DNA of 14,475 nucleotides. It comes from an uncultured Bacilli bacterium. Its GTDB lineage: Bacteria > Bacillota_I > Bacilli_A > RF39 > UBA660. The notes below the pieces were generated by a model. The model was given only the letters and a program-made list of their open reading frames with translations. It made no database searches and was not told the DNA's origin. The stretch covers positions 1 to 14,475 of the forward strand of contig CAKORH010000007.1 in assembly GCA_934101235.1 (NCBI GenBank), given 5' to 3'. Made by a program: the position numbers and the translations under genes. Shown here one piece after another: positions 6,351-13,820 of the stretch. The first letter of the stretch is position 1. Each line of letters begins with the position of its first letter.

Positions 6351-7299
6351 TTTTACTTATAAGAATGTATATATTAATAATTATTATTCAGTTGCTGGTA
6401 AGTATGAAAATAATGGTAATTTAAAGGGCGTAAATAGGTATTTAAAAGATTTTTATGATGATGAAGCAACTATTGAAGATTGTGAAATTAAGATGCAAAG
6501 AGAAGTATTAAGTAATTTAATAAATAAAAAAACTGAATTAATTTGTGGTGGTGATTTATCTAATCAGTTATCTTTATCTAGTTATAGTGTTAAAGATTTA
6601 AATATATCTTTTTTAGGTTTATATAGTGCTTGTGCTACTTTTGTATCTAGTATTATTATATTAGCTAACAGTATTAGTGGTAGATTAATTAAAGAAGGTT
6701 TAGCATTTACTAGTAGTCATAATTTATGTAGTGAGAAACAATTTAGATTTCCTGTTGAATATGGGGCTTTAAAACCTATATATTCAACATTTACTTGTAC
6801 TGGAAGTGTTGGTTGTAATGTATCTAAGTATCCATCTAGAATAAAAGTTATTTCTAGTACTATAGGAAGTGTTGTTGATTATGGAATTAAAGATGCTAAT
6901 AATATGGGAGCAGTTATGGCTCCTAGTGCAGTAGATACATTGATAAAACACTTAGAGTATACAAATACTAAAGTTAATGATTATGATTTAATATTAACTG
7001 GAGATTTAGGATTATATGGTGCTGATTTATTTAAAATGATATTAAAGAAAGATTATGGAATTAATATAAGAAATTATATCGATTCTGGTAGTATTATTTA
7101 TAATAAAGAACAAGAAAAATATAGTGGGGGTAGTGGACCGGTTTGTTTACCATTAGTACTATTTAATAATATATTAAATAATAAGAAATATAAAAAGATA
7201 ATAGTTATTGGTACTGGATCTTTACATTGTCCTACGTTAGTTAATCAAAAGAAATCTATACCTAGTACAAGTCATTTAATAAGTTTGGAGGTAGAGTAA
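6343..7299 (+). CDS. spoVAD: Stage V sporulation protein AD
   Basis: A 318-residue soluble protein with a thiolase-like fold, slightly shorter than Bacillus SpoVAD (338). Landmarks shared with SpoVAD are LGLYSACATF (91-100), TSSHN (123-127) with FRFPVEYG, NNMGAVMAPSAVDT (186-199), DYDLILTGDLG, GGSGPVC and IVIGTGSLHCPT. SpoVAD binds dipicolinic acid and acts in Ca-DPA uptake into the forespore with SpoVAC and SpoVAE, and in release at germination. Its ATG lies inside the 3' end of spoVAC (8-base overlap) and its stop overlaps the start of spoVAE by one base, so the three are translationally coupled. The N-terminal segment is more divergent and shorter than in Bacillus. The presence of spoVA genes is strong evidence that the host makes, or recently made, endospores. 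Confidence 0.95.
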   Translation: MASFTYKNVYINNYYSVAGKYENNGNLKGVNRYLKDFYDDEATIEDCEIKMQREVLSNLINKKTELICGGDLSNQLSLSSYSVKDLNISFLGLYSACATFVSSIIILANSISGRLIKEGLAFTSSHNLCSEKQFRFPVEYGALKPIYSTFTCTGSVGCNVSKYPSRIKVISSTIGSVVDYGIKDANNMGAVMAPSAVDTLIKHLEYTNTKVNDYDLILTGDLGLYGADLFKMILKKDYGINIRNYIDSGSIIYNKEQEKYSGGSGPVCLPLVLFNNILNNKKYKKIIVIGTGSLHCPTLVNQKKSIPSTSHLISLEVE

Positions 7300-7649
7300 T
7301 GTCAATATTATATTCATTTTTGTTTTGTGGACTTATATGTGTTATAGGACAAGTTATTTTAGATAATACTAAGTTAACACCTGGACATGTAACTAGTATA
7401 TTAGTTGTAGTTGGGGCTTTTTTAGGTATGATAGGGTTATATGATAAAATAGTTGATGTTGTTGGAATAGGAGCAAATATACCTATTACTTCATTTGGAA
7501 ATACATTATTTAATGGAGCATACAAAGGTTTTAAGGCATATGGTTTATTAGGTATATTTGATAAGATGTTATGTAATGTAAGTTTAGGAATTAGTAGTGC
7601 TATTATATTTTCTTTTATATTTACATTATTTAGTAAGGCTAAAGATTAG
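7299..7649 (+). CDS. spoVAE: Stage V sporulation protein AE (AEB type)
   Basis: A 116-residue membrane protein with about four hydrophobic segments, the same length as B. subtilis SpoVAEB. Recognisable motifs are TKLTPGHVTSILVVVGAFLG (residues ~24-43) and GANIPITSFGNTLFNGAYKGF (~58-78), of which PGHVTS and PITSFGN are the key parts. It belongs to the SpoVA Ca-dipicolinate channel in the inner spore membrane. The ATG shares a base with the spoVAD stop, and GGAGG lies in the last codons of spoVAD. No spoVAA, AB, AEa or AF accompany it, so only the three-gene core seen in many clostridia is present. A terminator overlaps its stop codon. Confidence 0.94.
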   Translation: MSILYSFLFCGLICVIGQVILDNTKLTPGHVTSILVVVGAFLGMIGLYDKIVDVVGIGANIPITSFGNTLFNGAYKGFKAYGLLGIFDKMLCNVSLGISSAIIFSFIFTLFSKAKD

Positions 7650-7670
7650 ATTATTTTTCTAATTTTTTTG
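7641..7670 (+). terminator. Terminator after spoVAE
   Basis: AAAGATTAGA (7641-7650) pairs with TCTAATTTTT (7658-7667) around a 7-base loop, with a T run to 7669. The stop codon TAG (7647-7649) is inside the 5' arm. The stem is AU-rich, so efficiency is uncertain. Confidence 0.6.
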
Positions 7671-7690
7671 TGTTATAATTAATATGGAGG
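7671..7690 (+). promoter_or_regulatory. Extended -10 promoter and SD of the scaffold/GGGtGRT unit
   Basis: TGTTATAAT (7671-7679) is a perfect extended -10 (TGnTATAAT). No convincing -35 is visible in the T-rich upstream stretch. GGAGG at 7686-7690 precedes ATG 7698, so the 5' leader would be very short (about 12 bases). Confidence 0.5.
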
Positions 7691-7697
7691 ATAGATT

Positions 7698-8381
7698 ATG
7701 AAAGAAATAGAAAATATGTGTTATGTAAATAATCAAGCTAAAAGTGGACCTTCTCCAATACCAGAAGAAGGTAAGTGGATTCAAGCACGTGAAATTAAAG
7801 ATATTTCAGGACTTACTCATGGAGTTGGTTGGTGTGCTCCACAACAAGGGGCTTGTAAATTAACTTTAAATATTAAAGAAGGAATAATTGAAGAAGCTTT
7901 AGTAGAAACTGTTGGTTGTAGTGGTATGACTCATAGTGCTGCAATGGCTGGTGAAATATTAGTTGGAAAAACTATATTGGAAGCTTTAAATACTGATTTA
8001 GTTTGTGATGCAATTAATACTGCTATGAGAGAATTATTTTTACAAATAGTTTATGGAAGAAGTCAATCAGCATTTTCTAAAGGCGGATTAGCTGTTGGTA
8101 CTGGATTAGAAGATTTAGGTGCTACTCGTCGTAGTCAAGTTGGTACTATTTATTCTACTCGTTCAAAAGGACCTCGTTATTTGGAATTAGCAGAAGGTTA
8201 TGTAGTTGAAATCGGTTTAGATAGTAATGATAATATAATTGGATATAAATATGTTAATTTAGGAAAAATGATGAAAAATATTAAGAGTGGTATGGATCCA
8301 ATGGAATCAATCGAAAAAGCTAGTGGAATTTATGGAAGATTTAATGAAGCTGTAAAAAAGATTGATCCGAGGGAGGAATAA
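7698..8381 (+). CDS. IscU/NifU-like Fe-S scaffold homologue paired with GGGtGRT protein
   Basis: A 227-residue protein whose residues ~40-120 resemble the NifU N-terminal/IscU fold: GWCAPQQGACKLTLNI (44-59), EGIIEEALVETVGCSGMTHS (61-80) and LVCDAINTA (101-109) line up with the three IscU cysteine regions. Cysteines are at 8, 46, 53, 74 and 103. The canonical ACGD ligand motif is not preserved (GACK here), so cluster chemistry may differ from IscU. A C-terminal extension (~135-227) with ATRRSQVGTIYSTRSKGPRYLEL is not part of IscU. It probably binds an Fe-S cluster or a metal in the cytoplasm; its client is unknown. It lies 2 bases before the GGGtGRT gene, with which it is usually paired in Bacillota and other anaerobes. 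SD GGAGG. Confidence 0.8.
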   Translation: MKEIENMCYVNNQAKSGPSPIPEEGKWIQAREIKDISGLTHGVGWCAPQQGACKLTLNIKEGIIEEALVETVGCSGMTHSAAMAGEILVGKTILEALNTDLVCDAINTAMRELFLQIVYGRSQSAFSKGGLAVGTGLEDLGATRRSQVGTIYSTRSKGPRYLELAEGYVVEIGLDSNDNIIGYKYVNLGKMMKNIKSGMDPMESIEKASGIYGRFNEAVKKIDPREE

Positions 8382-8383
8382 AT

Positions 8384-9379
8384 ATGTTTGAAAATTATGA
8401 ATTAAGAATTAATAATATACAAAAATTATTAGATAAATATGGAATAAAAGATATTGATGAAGCTATAAGTATTACTAAATCATATGATTTAGACGTTTAT
8501 AAGATGGTAAAAGATATACAAACAATTTGTTTTGAAGATGCTTGTTATGCTTATACTATTGGTGCTGCTATTGCATTAAAAGAAAAAGTTAATAGTGCTA
8601 GTGAGGCTGCAACATATATAGGTGAAGCATTACAATCATTTTGTATTGATGGTAGTGTTGCAGATGCTAGAAAAATTGGTATAGGGCATGGTAATTTAGC
8701 AGCAAGATTATTAGATGAAAAAACTGATTGTTTTGCATTTTTAGCAGGACATGAATCATTTGCTGCTGCAGAGGGTGCAATTGGTATTGCAAAAAGTGCT
8801 AATATTGTAAGAAAGAAACCATTAAGAGTAATACTTAATGGACTAGGTAAAGATGCAGCATTAATAATAAGTAGAATTAATGGTTTTACATATGTAGAAA
8901 CTAGTTATGACTATGATACTGGAAAATTAAATGTAATAAGGGAAACTAAATTCAGTGATGGAGAGAGAAGTAAAATAAAATGTTATGGTGCATTTGATCC
9001 TAGAGAAGGTGTTGCTATAATGCATAAAGAAAATGTTGATGTTTCAATTACTGGAAATTCAACAAATCCAACACGTTTTCAACATCCTGTAGCAGGTATT
9101 TATAAAAAAGAAAGAATAGAAGAAGGAAAACCATATTTTAGTGTAGCAAGTGGTGGTGGAACTGGTAGAACACTTCATCCAGATAATATGGCTGCTGGGC
9201 CTGCAAGTTATGGTTTAACTGATACAATGGGTAGGATGCATGGGGATGCACAATTTGCGGGAAGTAGTAGTGTTCCTGCTCACGTAGAAATGATGGGATT
9301 TATAGGAATGGGCAATAATCCTATGGTTGGAGCAACTGTAAATGTTGCAGTAAATGTGTTTGAAAAATTGAATAAATAA
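8384..9379 (+). CDS. GGGtGRT family protein (unknown function)
   Basis: A 331-residue, apparently soluble protein carrying the family's name-giving motif GGGTGRT at 257-263. The surroundings are conserved: RFQHPVAGIYKKE (231-243), FSVASGGGTGRTLHPDNMAAGPASYG (landmarks FSVAS and HPDNMAAGP), MGRMHGDAQFAGSSSVPAHVEMMGF (MHGDAQFAGSSSVPAHVEM) and GNNPMVGATVNVAVNV at the C-terminus. Its biochemical role is not established to my knowledge. The Gly-rich motif plus nearby His and Asp (H265, D267, H286, D288, H300) suggest nucleotide or metal binding, but that is inference. The stop of the scaffold gene is 2 bases upstream and GAGGGAGG provides a strong SD, so the pair is made together. Cysteines at 49, 54, 87, 116 and 200 could receive a cluster from the scaffold. 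Confidence 0.9.
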   Translation: MFENYELRINNIQKLLDKYGIKDIDEAISITKSYDLDVYKMVKDIQTICFEDACYAYTIGAAIALKEKVNSASEAATYIGEALQSFCIDGSVADARKIGIGHGNLAARLLDEKTDCFAFLAGHESFAAAEGAIGIAKSANIVRKKPLRVILNGLGKDAALIISRINGFTYVETSYDYDTGKLNVIRETKFSDGERSKIKCYGAFDPREGVAIMHKENVDVSITGNSTNPTRFQHPVAGIYKKERIEEGKPYFSVASGGGTGRTLHPDNMAAGPASYGLTDTMGRMHGDAQFAGSSSVPAHVEMMGFIGMGNNPMVGATVNVAVNVFEKLNK

Positions 9380-9387
9380 AATGACGT

Positions 9388-9412
9388 AAACTGTTGCATA
9401 TGCAACAGTTTT
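9388..9412. promoter_or_regulatory. Perfect 24-base palindrome: operator or weak terminator before pflB
   Basis: A 10-bp perfect inverted repeat (arms AAACTGTTGC / GCAACAGTTT) surrounds a central ATAT. It starts 9 bases after the GGGtGRT stop. Only four T follow (9409-9412), so it is a poor intrinsic terminator. A TATAAT at 9430-9435 lies 18 bases downstream, which puts the palindrome over the -35 region of a pflB promoter, as expected for a dimeric regulator's operator. It does not match Rex or FNR consensus sites. Confidence 0.45.
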
Positions 9413-9429
9413 AATATGCATATTTATAT

Positions 9430-9435
9430 TATAAT
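9430..9435 (+). promoter_or_regulatory. Probable -10 of the pflB-pflA promoter
   Basis: TATAAT at 9430-9435, 25 bases before the pflB ATG. No good -35 hexamer stands at the matching distance: that position falls in the 3' edge of the palindrome (AGTTTT). Confidence 0.35.
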
Positions 9436-9460
9436 TGAAAGGTATGATTGGAGGTACATA

Positions 9461-11689
9461 ATGAAAGAATGGAATAATTTTAAAGAGGGGAATTGGACAA
9501 AAACAGTAGATGTTGAAAACTTTATAGTAACAAATTATAAAGCTTATACTGGTGATGAGAGTTTTTTAGAGGGTATAAGTAAAAAAACTGATAAAGTTTG
9601 GAATAAATGTTTAGATTTATTAAAAGATGAACTAAAAAGAGGCGTATTAGATATAGATGTAGATAATATGTCTGGTATTAATTCTTTTAAACCTGGTTTT
9701 ATAGATAAGGAAAATGAAGTAATATTCGGTTTACAGACAGACGCACCTTTAAAACGTATGGTTAATCCTTATGGTGGAATACGTATGGTGTATTCTGAAT
9801 TAGATGCTTATGGTTATAAATTAAATAGTGATGTAGATAAGTATTTTAATGAATTTAGAAAAACACATAATCAAGGAGTATTTGATGCTTATACAAAAGA
9901 TATAAGAACTGCTAGACACGTTGGATTATTAACTGGATTACCAGATGCATATGGTAGAGGAAGAATTATTGGTGATTTTAGACGTGTTGCACTTTATGGT
10001 ATAGATTATTTACAACAACAAAAGTTAGATGAATGGAATAATAAATATCTAGGTGATATGACAGAAGATTTAATTCGTACACGTGAAGAAATATCTATGC
10101 AATATAGAGCATTAGAAGAAATGAAAAAAATGGCTAAAAGTTATGGTCTTGATATTTCTAAACCTGCTAAAAATTCATTTGAAGCTGTTCAATGGACTTA
10201 TTTAGCATATTTAGCAGGAGTTAAAGAAAACAATGGTGCTGCTATGAGTTTAGGTAGAGTAGATGCTTTCTTTGATATTTATTTTGAAAGAGATTTAAGT
10301 TTAGGATTAATTACTGAAAGTAAAATACAAGAATTAATTGATCAATTTGTTATTAAATTGAGATTAGTTAGACATTTAAGAACTCCTGAATATGATGAAT
10401 TATTTTCAGGAGATCCTACTTGGGTAACTTGTTCTGTTGGTGGTATGTTAGATGAAAATAAAACATTAGTAAATAAAACATCATATAGAATTGTACATAC
10501 TTTAGAAAATTTAGGTACTGCACCTGAACCTAATATGACTATTTTATGGAGTGAATATTTACCAGAATCATTTAAAAAATATTGTGCAAATGTTAGTATT
10601 AAGACTGATGCTATTCAATATGAAAATGATGATTTAATGAGAAATGTTTATGGACATGATTATGCTATTGCATGTTGTGTTTCTGCTATGAGATTAGGTC
10701 GTGATATGCAATTCTTTGGTGCTCGTTGTAACTTAGCTAAATCACTTCTATATTCATTAAATGGTGGAATAGATGAAGTTAAAGGAGATAAAGTACTTGA
10801 TGGTATAGAATTAAATAAAGATGAAGTTTTAGAATATGAAAGTGTTAAAGAAAATTATTATAAAGTATTAAGTAAGGTTGCAACAATTTATAGTAATGCT
10901 ATGAATATTATTCATTATATGCATGATAAGTATGCTTATGAAGCTGGATTAATGGCTTTACATGATACTGATGTACATAGATATATGGCTTATGGAATTG
11001 CTGGATTATCAGTTGCAGTTGATTCATTATCAGCTATAAAATATGCAAAGGTTAAACCTGTGAGAAATGAAGATGGTATAACAACTGACTTTATAATTGA
11101 TGGTGATTATCCTAAATATGGAAATGATGATGATAGAGTAGATAATATTGCAAAAGAATTAACTGAATACTTCTTTAATGAGTTAAAGAAACATAAATGT
11201 TATCGTAATGCAGAACCTACTATGTCAGTTTTGACAATTACATCTAATGTTGTATATGGTTCGAAGACTGGTTCAACACCAGATGGTAGAAAAGCAGGAA
11301 TACCTTTTGCACCTGGAGCAAATCCAATGCATGGTAGAGATTTAAATGGGGCAGTAGCATCATTAAATTCAGTAGCAAAATTAGATTATGTAAATTGCTG
11401 TAAAGATGGTATATCAAATACTTTCTCTATTGTTCCTGATTCATTAGGCAAAGATGAAGAAACTAGAATAAATAATTTAGTTAGTCTTTTAACTGGATAC
11501 TTTAAAAAAGGAGCTCATCATTTAAATGTTAACGTTTTAACAAGAGAAACTTTAATAGATGCTATGAATAATCCAGAAAAATATCCACTTTTGACTATAA
11601 GAGTTTCTGGATATAGTGTAAGATTTAATAGACTTACTAGAAAGCAACAAGAGGAAGTAATTTCAAGAACTTTCCATACTAAATTATGA
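9461..11689 (+). CDS. pflB: Formate C-acetyltransferase (pyruvate formate-lyase)
   Basis: A 742-residue glycyl-radical enzyme converting pyruvate and CoA to acetyl-CoA and formate in anaerobic fermentation. The active-site Cys pair is at 405-406 (AIACCVSAMRLGRD) and the radical-bearing glycine is Gly717 in RVSGYSVRF, 26 positions from the end as the family requires. The N-terminus (KEWNNFKEGNW) and KRMVNPYGGIRMV match true PFLs rather than glycerol-dehydratase-type relatives. The start is ATG 9461 with GGAGG 6 bases upstream; an in-frame ATG at 9416 would add 15 residues and has no SD. The protein is inactive until the neighbouring activase makes the radical. The stop is TGA and overlaps the activase start. 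It indicates a strictly or facultatively anaerobic fermentative host. Confidence 0.97.
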   Translation: MKEWNNFKEGNWTKTVDVENFIVTNYKAYTGDESFLEGISKKTDKVWNKCLDLLKDELKRGVLDIDVDNMSGINSFKPGFIDKENEVIFGLQTDAPLKRMVNPYGGIRMVYSELDAYGYKLNSDVDKYFNEFRKTHNQGVFDAYTKDIRTARHVGLLTGLPDAYGRGRIIGDFRRVALYGIDYLQQQKLDEWNNKYLGDMTEDLIRTREEISMQYRALEEMKKMAKSYGLDISKPAKNSFEAVQWTYLAYLAGVKENNGAAMSLGRVDAFFDIYFERDLSLGLITESKIQELIDQFVIKLRLVRHLRTPEYDELFSGDPTWVTCSVGGMLDENKTLVNKTSYRIVHTLENLGTAPEPNMTILWSEYLPESFKKYCANVSIKTDAIQYENDDLMRNVYGHDYAIACCVSAMRLGRDMQFFGARCNLAKSLLYSLNGGIDEVKGDKVLDGIELNKDEVLEYESVKENYYKVLSKVATIYSNAMNIIHYMHDKYAYEAGLMALHDTDVHRYMAYGIAGLSVAVDSLSAIKYAKVKPVRNEDGITTDFIIDGDYPKYGNDDDRVDNIAKELTEYFFNELKKHKCYRNAEPTMSVLTITSNVVYGSKTGSTPDGRKAGIPFAPGANPMHGRDLNGAVASLNSVAKLDYVNCCKDGISNTFSIVPDSLGKDEETRINNLVSLLTGYFKKGAHHLNVNVLTRETLIDAMNNPEKYPLLTIRVSGYSVRFNRLTRKQQEEVISRTFHTKL

Positions 11690-12408
11690 TGGGAAGTGTT
11701 GCAAGTATCGAAACATTCGGTACTGTAGATGGTCCTGGTATAAGAACAGTAGTATTTTTAAATGAATGTCATTTAAGATGTATTTATTGTCATAATCCTG
11801 AAATGTGGTGTAGGGGAGATATGAACACCAGTGTAGATGAATTAGTAGAAAAAATATTACATAATAAAGAATATTTTGGAGATGATGGTGGAGTAACGTT
11901 TTCTGGAGGAGAACCGTTACTCCAAACTGATTTTCTAATTAATGTTTGTAAAAAATTAAAAGAACATGATATAAATATTGCACTTGATACAGCAGGAGTT
12001 GGAATGGGTAATTATGAAGAATTGTTAAAATATATCGATTTAGTAATTTTTGATGTTAAACATACAACTAAAGATGGTTATAAAAAAATTACTCAGTCAG
12101 TTAGTAACGAGTCATTTAAATTTTTGAAAGTATGTAAAAGTTTAAATAAAAAATTTTGGATAAGACAAGTTATTGTTCCAGGAGTTATGGATAATAATGA
12201 ATATTTAGTTTCATTAAACGATTTTATAAAAAATAATATTTCTTATGTAGATAGAATTGAATTTTTACCTTATCATAAATTAGGCGAAGAAAAATATAAA
12301 AAATTAGGAATACCTTATCCTTGTGAAAATATTAATGAGATGGATAAAAATCTTTGTGATATTTTATTTAAAGATTTTATGAATATTTATAATGAAAATG
12401 TAAAATAA
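11686..12408 (+). CDS. pflA: Pyruvate formate-lyase activating enzyme (radical SAM)
   Basis: A 240-residue radical-SAM enzyme that abstracts hydrogen from the PFL glycine (Gly717) to activate it. The N-terminal FGTVDGPGIRTVVFL and the cluster motif C28-x3-C32-x2-C35 (CHLRCIYCHNPEMW) are diagnostic of PflA, as are GGVTFSGGEPLLQ (SAM-binding GGE), LDTAG, DVKH and FLPYHKLGEEKY. The length is normal for PflA (about 246). The ATG at 11686 overlaps the pflB stop (ATGA); a second ATG at 11689 is an alternative start. No strong SD is visible, so translation probably depends on coupling to pflB. Confidence 0.97.
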   Translation: MMGSVASIETFGTVDGPGIRTVVFLNECHLRCIYCHNPEMWCRGDMNTSVDELVEKILHNKEYFGDDGGVTFSGGEPLLQTDFLINVCKKLKEHDINIALDTAGVGMGNYEELLKYIDLVIFDVKHTTKDGYKKITQSVSNESFKFLKVCKSLNKKFWIRQVIVPGVMDNNEYLVSLNDFIKNNISYVDRIEFLPYHKLGEEKYKKLGIPYPCENINEMDKNLCDILFKDFMNIYNENVK

Positions 12409-12481
12409 ATGTAAAAAAATTAGCAAATAATATGTGATAATAGAAAAATGTAGTATATTATTAACATAGGAGGGTGTCTAA

Positions 12482-12682
12482 ATGATATATCCATCAATAG
12501 ATAAATTATTAAATATAGTTGATTCTAAATATAAACTAGTTCATATAATTAGTCAGAGAGCTAAACAAATGCATGATTATGATCATTATCAAATGAAAGA
12601 ATGTGATTATCACAATAAAAGAGAACTAGGAAGAGCTTTAGAAGAAATTGAAAAAGGATTAATAAAAGTTAAAAACAATTAA
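12482..12682 (+). CDS. rpoZ: RNA polymerase omega subunit
   Basis: A 66-residue protein with the omega N-terminus MIYPSIDKLLNIVDSKYKLVHIISQRAKQM (landmarks YPSIDKLL, SKYKLV, RAKQ) and the C-terminal signature GRALEEIEKGLI. Omega stabilises the beta-prime subunit during RNA polymerase assembly. Length and SD (AGGAGGGTG at 12468-12476) are normal. In most Bacillota rpoZ follows gmk in a gmk-rpoZ-coaBC cluster. Here it stands alone between pflA and the DUF368 gene, with its own likely promoter in the 73-base gap (an extended-type TGTGATAAT at 12433-12441, or TATTAT at 12456-12461). Immediately downstream is an 11-base tandem repeat and a stem-loop. Confidence 0.88.
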   Translation: MIYPSIDKLLNIVDSKYKLVHIISQRAKQMHDYDHYQMKECDYHNKRELGRALEEIEKGLIKVKNN

Positions 12683-12702
12683 CTATAAAGTAACTATAAA
12701 GT
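12681..12702 (+). repeat. Tandem 11-base direct repeat at the end of rpoZ
   Basis: AACTATAAAGT occurs twice in tandem (12681-12691 and 12692-12702). The first copy includes the last bases of the rpoZ stop codon. The second copy forms the base of the stem-loop that follows. Confidence 0.7.
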
Positions 12703-12727
12703 GGGAAAATATTCCTACTTTTTAGTT
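12692..12727 (+). terminator. Stem-loop after rpoZ (terminator-like, no U tract)
   Basis: A 16-position stem (12692-12707 with 12712-12727) has one mismatch and one G-U pair, with loop AATA. It is the strongest structure after rpoZ but is followed by TATAAAAAAT rather than a T run. It may act as a 3'-end stabiliser or an imperfect terminator. Confidence 0.45.
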
Positions 12728-12775
12728 TATAAAAAATAAATGTTGTAAATTATTTTATAAAACAATATTTTATAG

Positions 12776-12817
12776 TTGATATTATTTTATGTTAACTGTT
12801 ATAATTATTTCGAGGTG
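12776..12817 (+). promoter_or_regulatory. Promoter and SD of the DUF368 gene
   Basis: -35 TTGATA (12776-12781), an 18-base spacer, and extended -10 TGTTATAAT (TATAAT 12800-12805). The SD GAGGTG is at 12812-12817 before ATG 12825. The leader is very short. Confidence 0.65.
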
Positions 12818-12824
12818 TTAAGTA

Positions 12825-13721
12825 ATGAAGATGACAAAAAAAATTAAAGAATATATAGTAAATTTTTTTAATGGTTTTGCTATGGCAGCAGCTGATAGTG
12901 TACCTGGTGTTAGTGGTGGTACAATAGCATTTTTATTAGGATTTTATGATAAGTTTATTAATTCTTTAAATGGTATAATTTCTAAAGATAAAAAAGAAAG
13001 AAAAGATGCATTAAATTTTTTAATTAAACTAGGTATTGGATGGATATTTGGTATGATTATTTGTGTTTTAATACTTACTAAAGTATTTGAATCAAATATT
13101 TATAAGATAAGTAGTTTATTTATGGGATTTATTATATTTTCTATACCAATTATAATAAAAGAAGAAAAAAGTGTATTAAAGGGAAAGTATGTTAACTTTG
13201 TATTTTTAATTATAGGAGCTTTATTAGTATTTTTATTATCATATTATAATTCTACAAGTATTACTACAGTTAACATTAATAAACTTAATATTGGTAGTGC
13301 AATTTATACTTTTTTAGCAGGTATGATAGCTATTAATGCAATGATATTACCTGGTATTAGTGGATCTACATTGTTATTAATATTTGGATTATATTTACCA
13401 ATAATAAATGGTATAAAGGATTTATTGCATTTTAATTTTTCTCCATTGTTTGGTTTGATAATATTTGGTTTAGGTGTATTAACTGGTATATTTTCAACAA
13501 TAAAGTTATTAAAACAAGCATTAGTTAAATTTAGAAGTCAAACTGTTTATACAATAATTGGATTAATGATTGGTTCTATTTATTCAATTATTATGGGTCC
13601 AACTACTTTAGATGTACCAGTTGATGCAATTAATTTTAGTAATTTTAGCATTTTATTCTTTATAATAGGTGGCGTAGTTGTATTAGGACTACAACAGTTA
13701 AAATCTATTTTAGAAAAATAA
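12825..13721 (+). CDS. popT: DUF368 membrane protein, PopT-type undecaprenyl-phosphate translocase
   Basis: A 298-residue integral membrane protein with about eight to nine hydrophobic segments. It carries the two half-repeat motifs of DUF368: SVPGVSGGT at 25-33 (within ADSVPGVSGGTIAFLLGFYD) and ILPGISGST at 174-182. DUF368 proteins (PopT) return undecaprenyl phosphate, the lipid carrier for peptidoglycan and wall-polymer synthesis, to the cytoplasmic face of the membrane, alongside DedA-family UptA proteins; this is known for homologues, not tested here. The ATG at 12825 follows GAGGTG. A second ATG at 12831 (MTKK) is an alternative start. The gene is monocistronic, with its own extended -10 promoter and a strong terminator. 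Confidence 0.92.
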   Translation: MKMTKKIKEYIVNFFNGFAMAAADSVPGVSGGTIAFLLGFYDKFINSLNGIISKDKKERKDALNFLIKLGIGWIFGMIICVLILTKVFESNIYKISSLFMGFIIFSIPIIIKEEKSVLKGKYVNFVFLIIGALLVFLLSYYNSTSITTVNINKLNIGSAIYTFLAGMIAINAMILPGISGSTLLLIFGLYLPIINGIKDLLHFNFSPLFGLIIFGLGVLTGIFSTIKLLKQALVKFRSQTVYTIIGLMIGSIYSIIMGPTTLDVPVDAINFSNFSILFFIIGGVVVLGLQQLKSILEK

Positions 13722-13730
13722 TTTATTAAT

Positions 13731-13766
13731 AAAAAACTTAGAATTATGATTTTTCTAAGTTTTTTT
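13731..13766 (+). terminator. Rho-independent terminator after the DUF368 gene
   Basis: A 13-bp stem: AAAAAACTTAGAA (13731-13743) with TTCTAAGTTTTTT (13753-13765), 9-base loop, and T run within and after the 3' arm. Being A-rich 5' and T-rich 3', it could also stop transcription arriving from the other strand. Confidence 0.85.
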
Positions 13767-13782
13767 ATGTTTATCTTAAAAT

Positions 13783-13814
13783 ATGACAATTTTTTTAATT
13801 TTTTAGTGTATTAT
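13783..13814 (+). promoter_or_regulatory. Probable promoter of the structured RNA
   Basis: ATGACA (13783-13788) and TATTAT (13809-13814, preceded by TG) lie just upstream of the structured element, after a terminator, so a new transcript must start about here (near 13821). The spacer is 20 bases, longer than ideal. Confidence 0.4.
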
Positions 13815-13820
13815 AGTATC

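Noticed and set aside
9215..9421. 68-codon minus-strand open frame over the end of the GGGtGRT gene
   Set aside because: It overlaps the conserved C-terminus of GGGtGRT and has no support of its own.
9416..9460. Upstream ATG adding 15 residues to PflB
   Set aside because: No SD; the region carries the likely promoter -10; the family N-terminus begins at ATG 9461.
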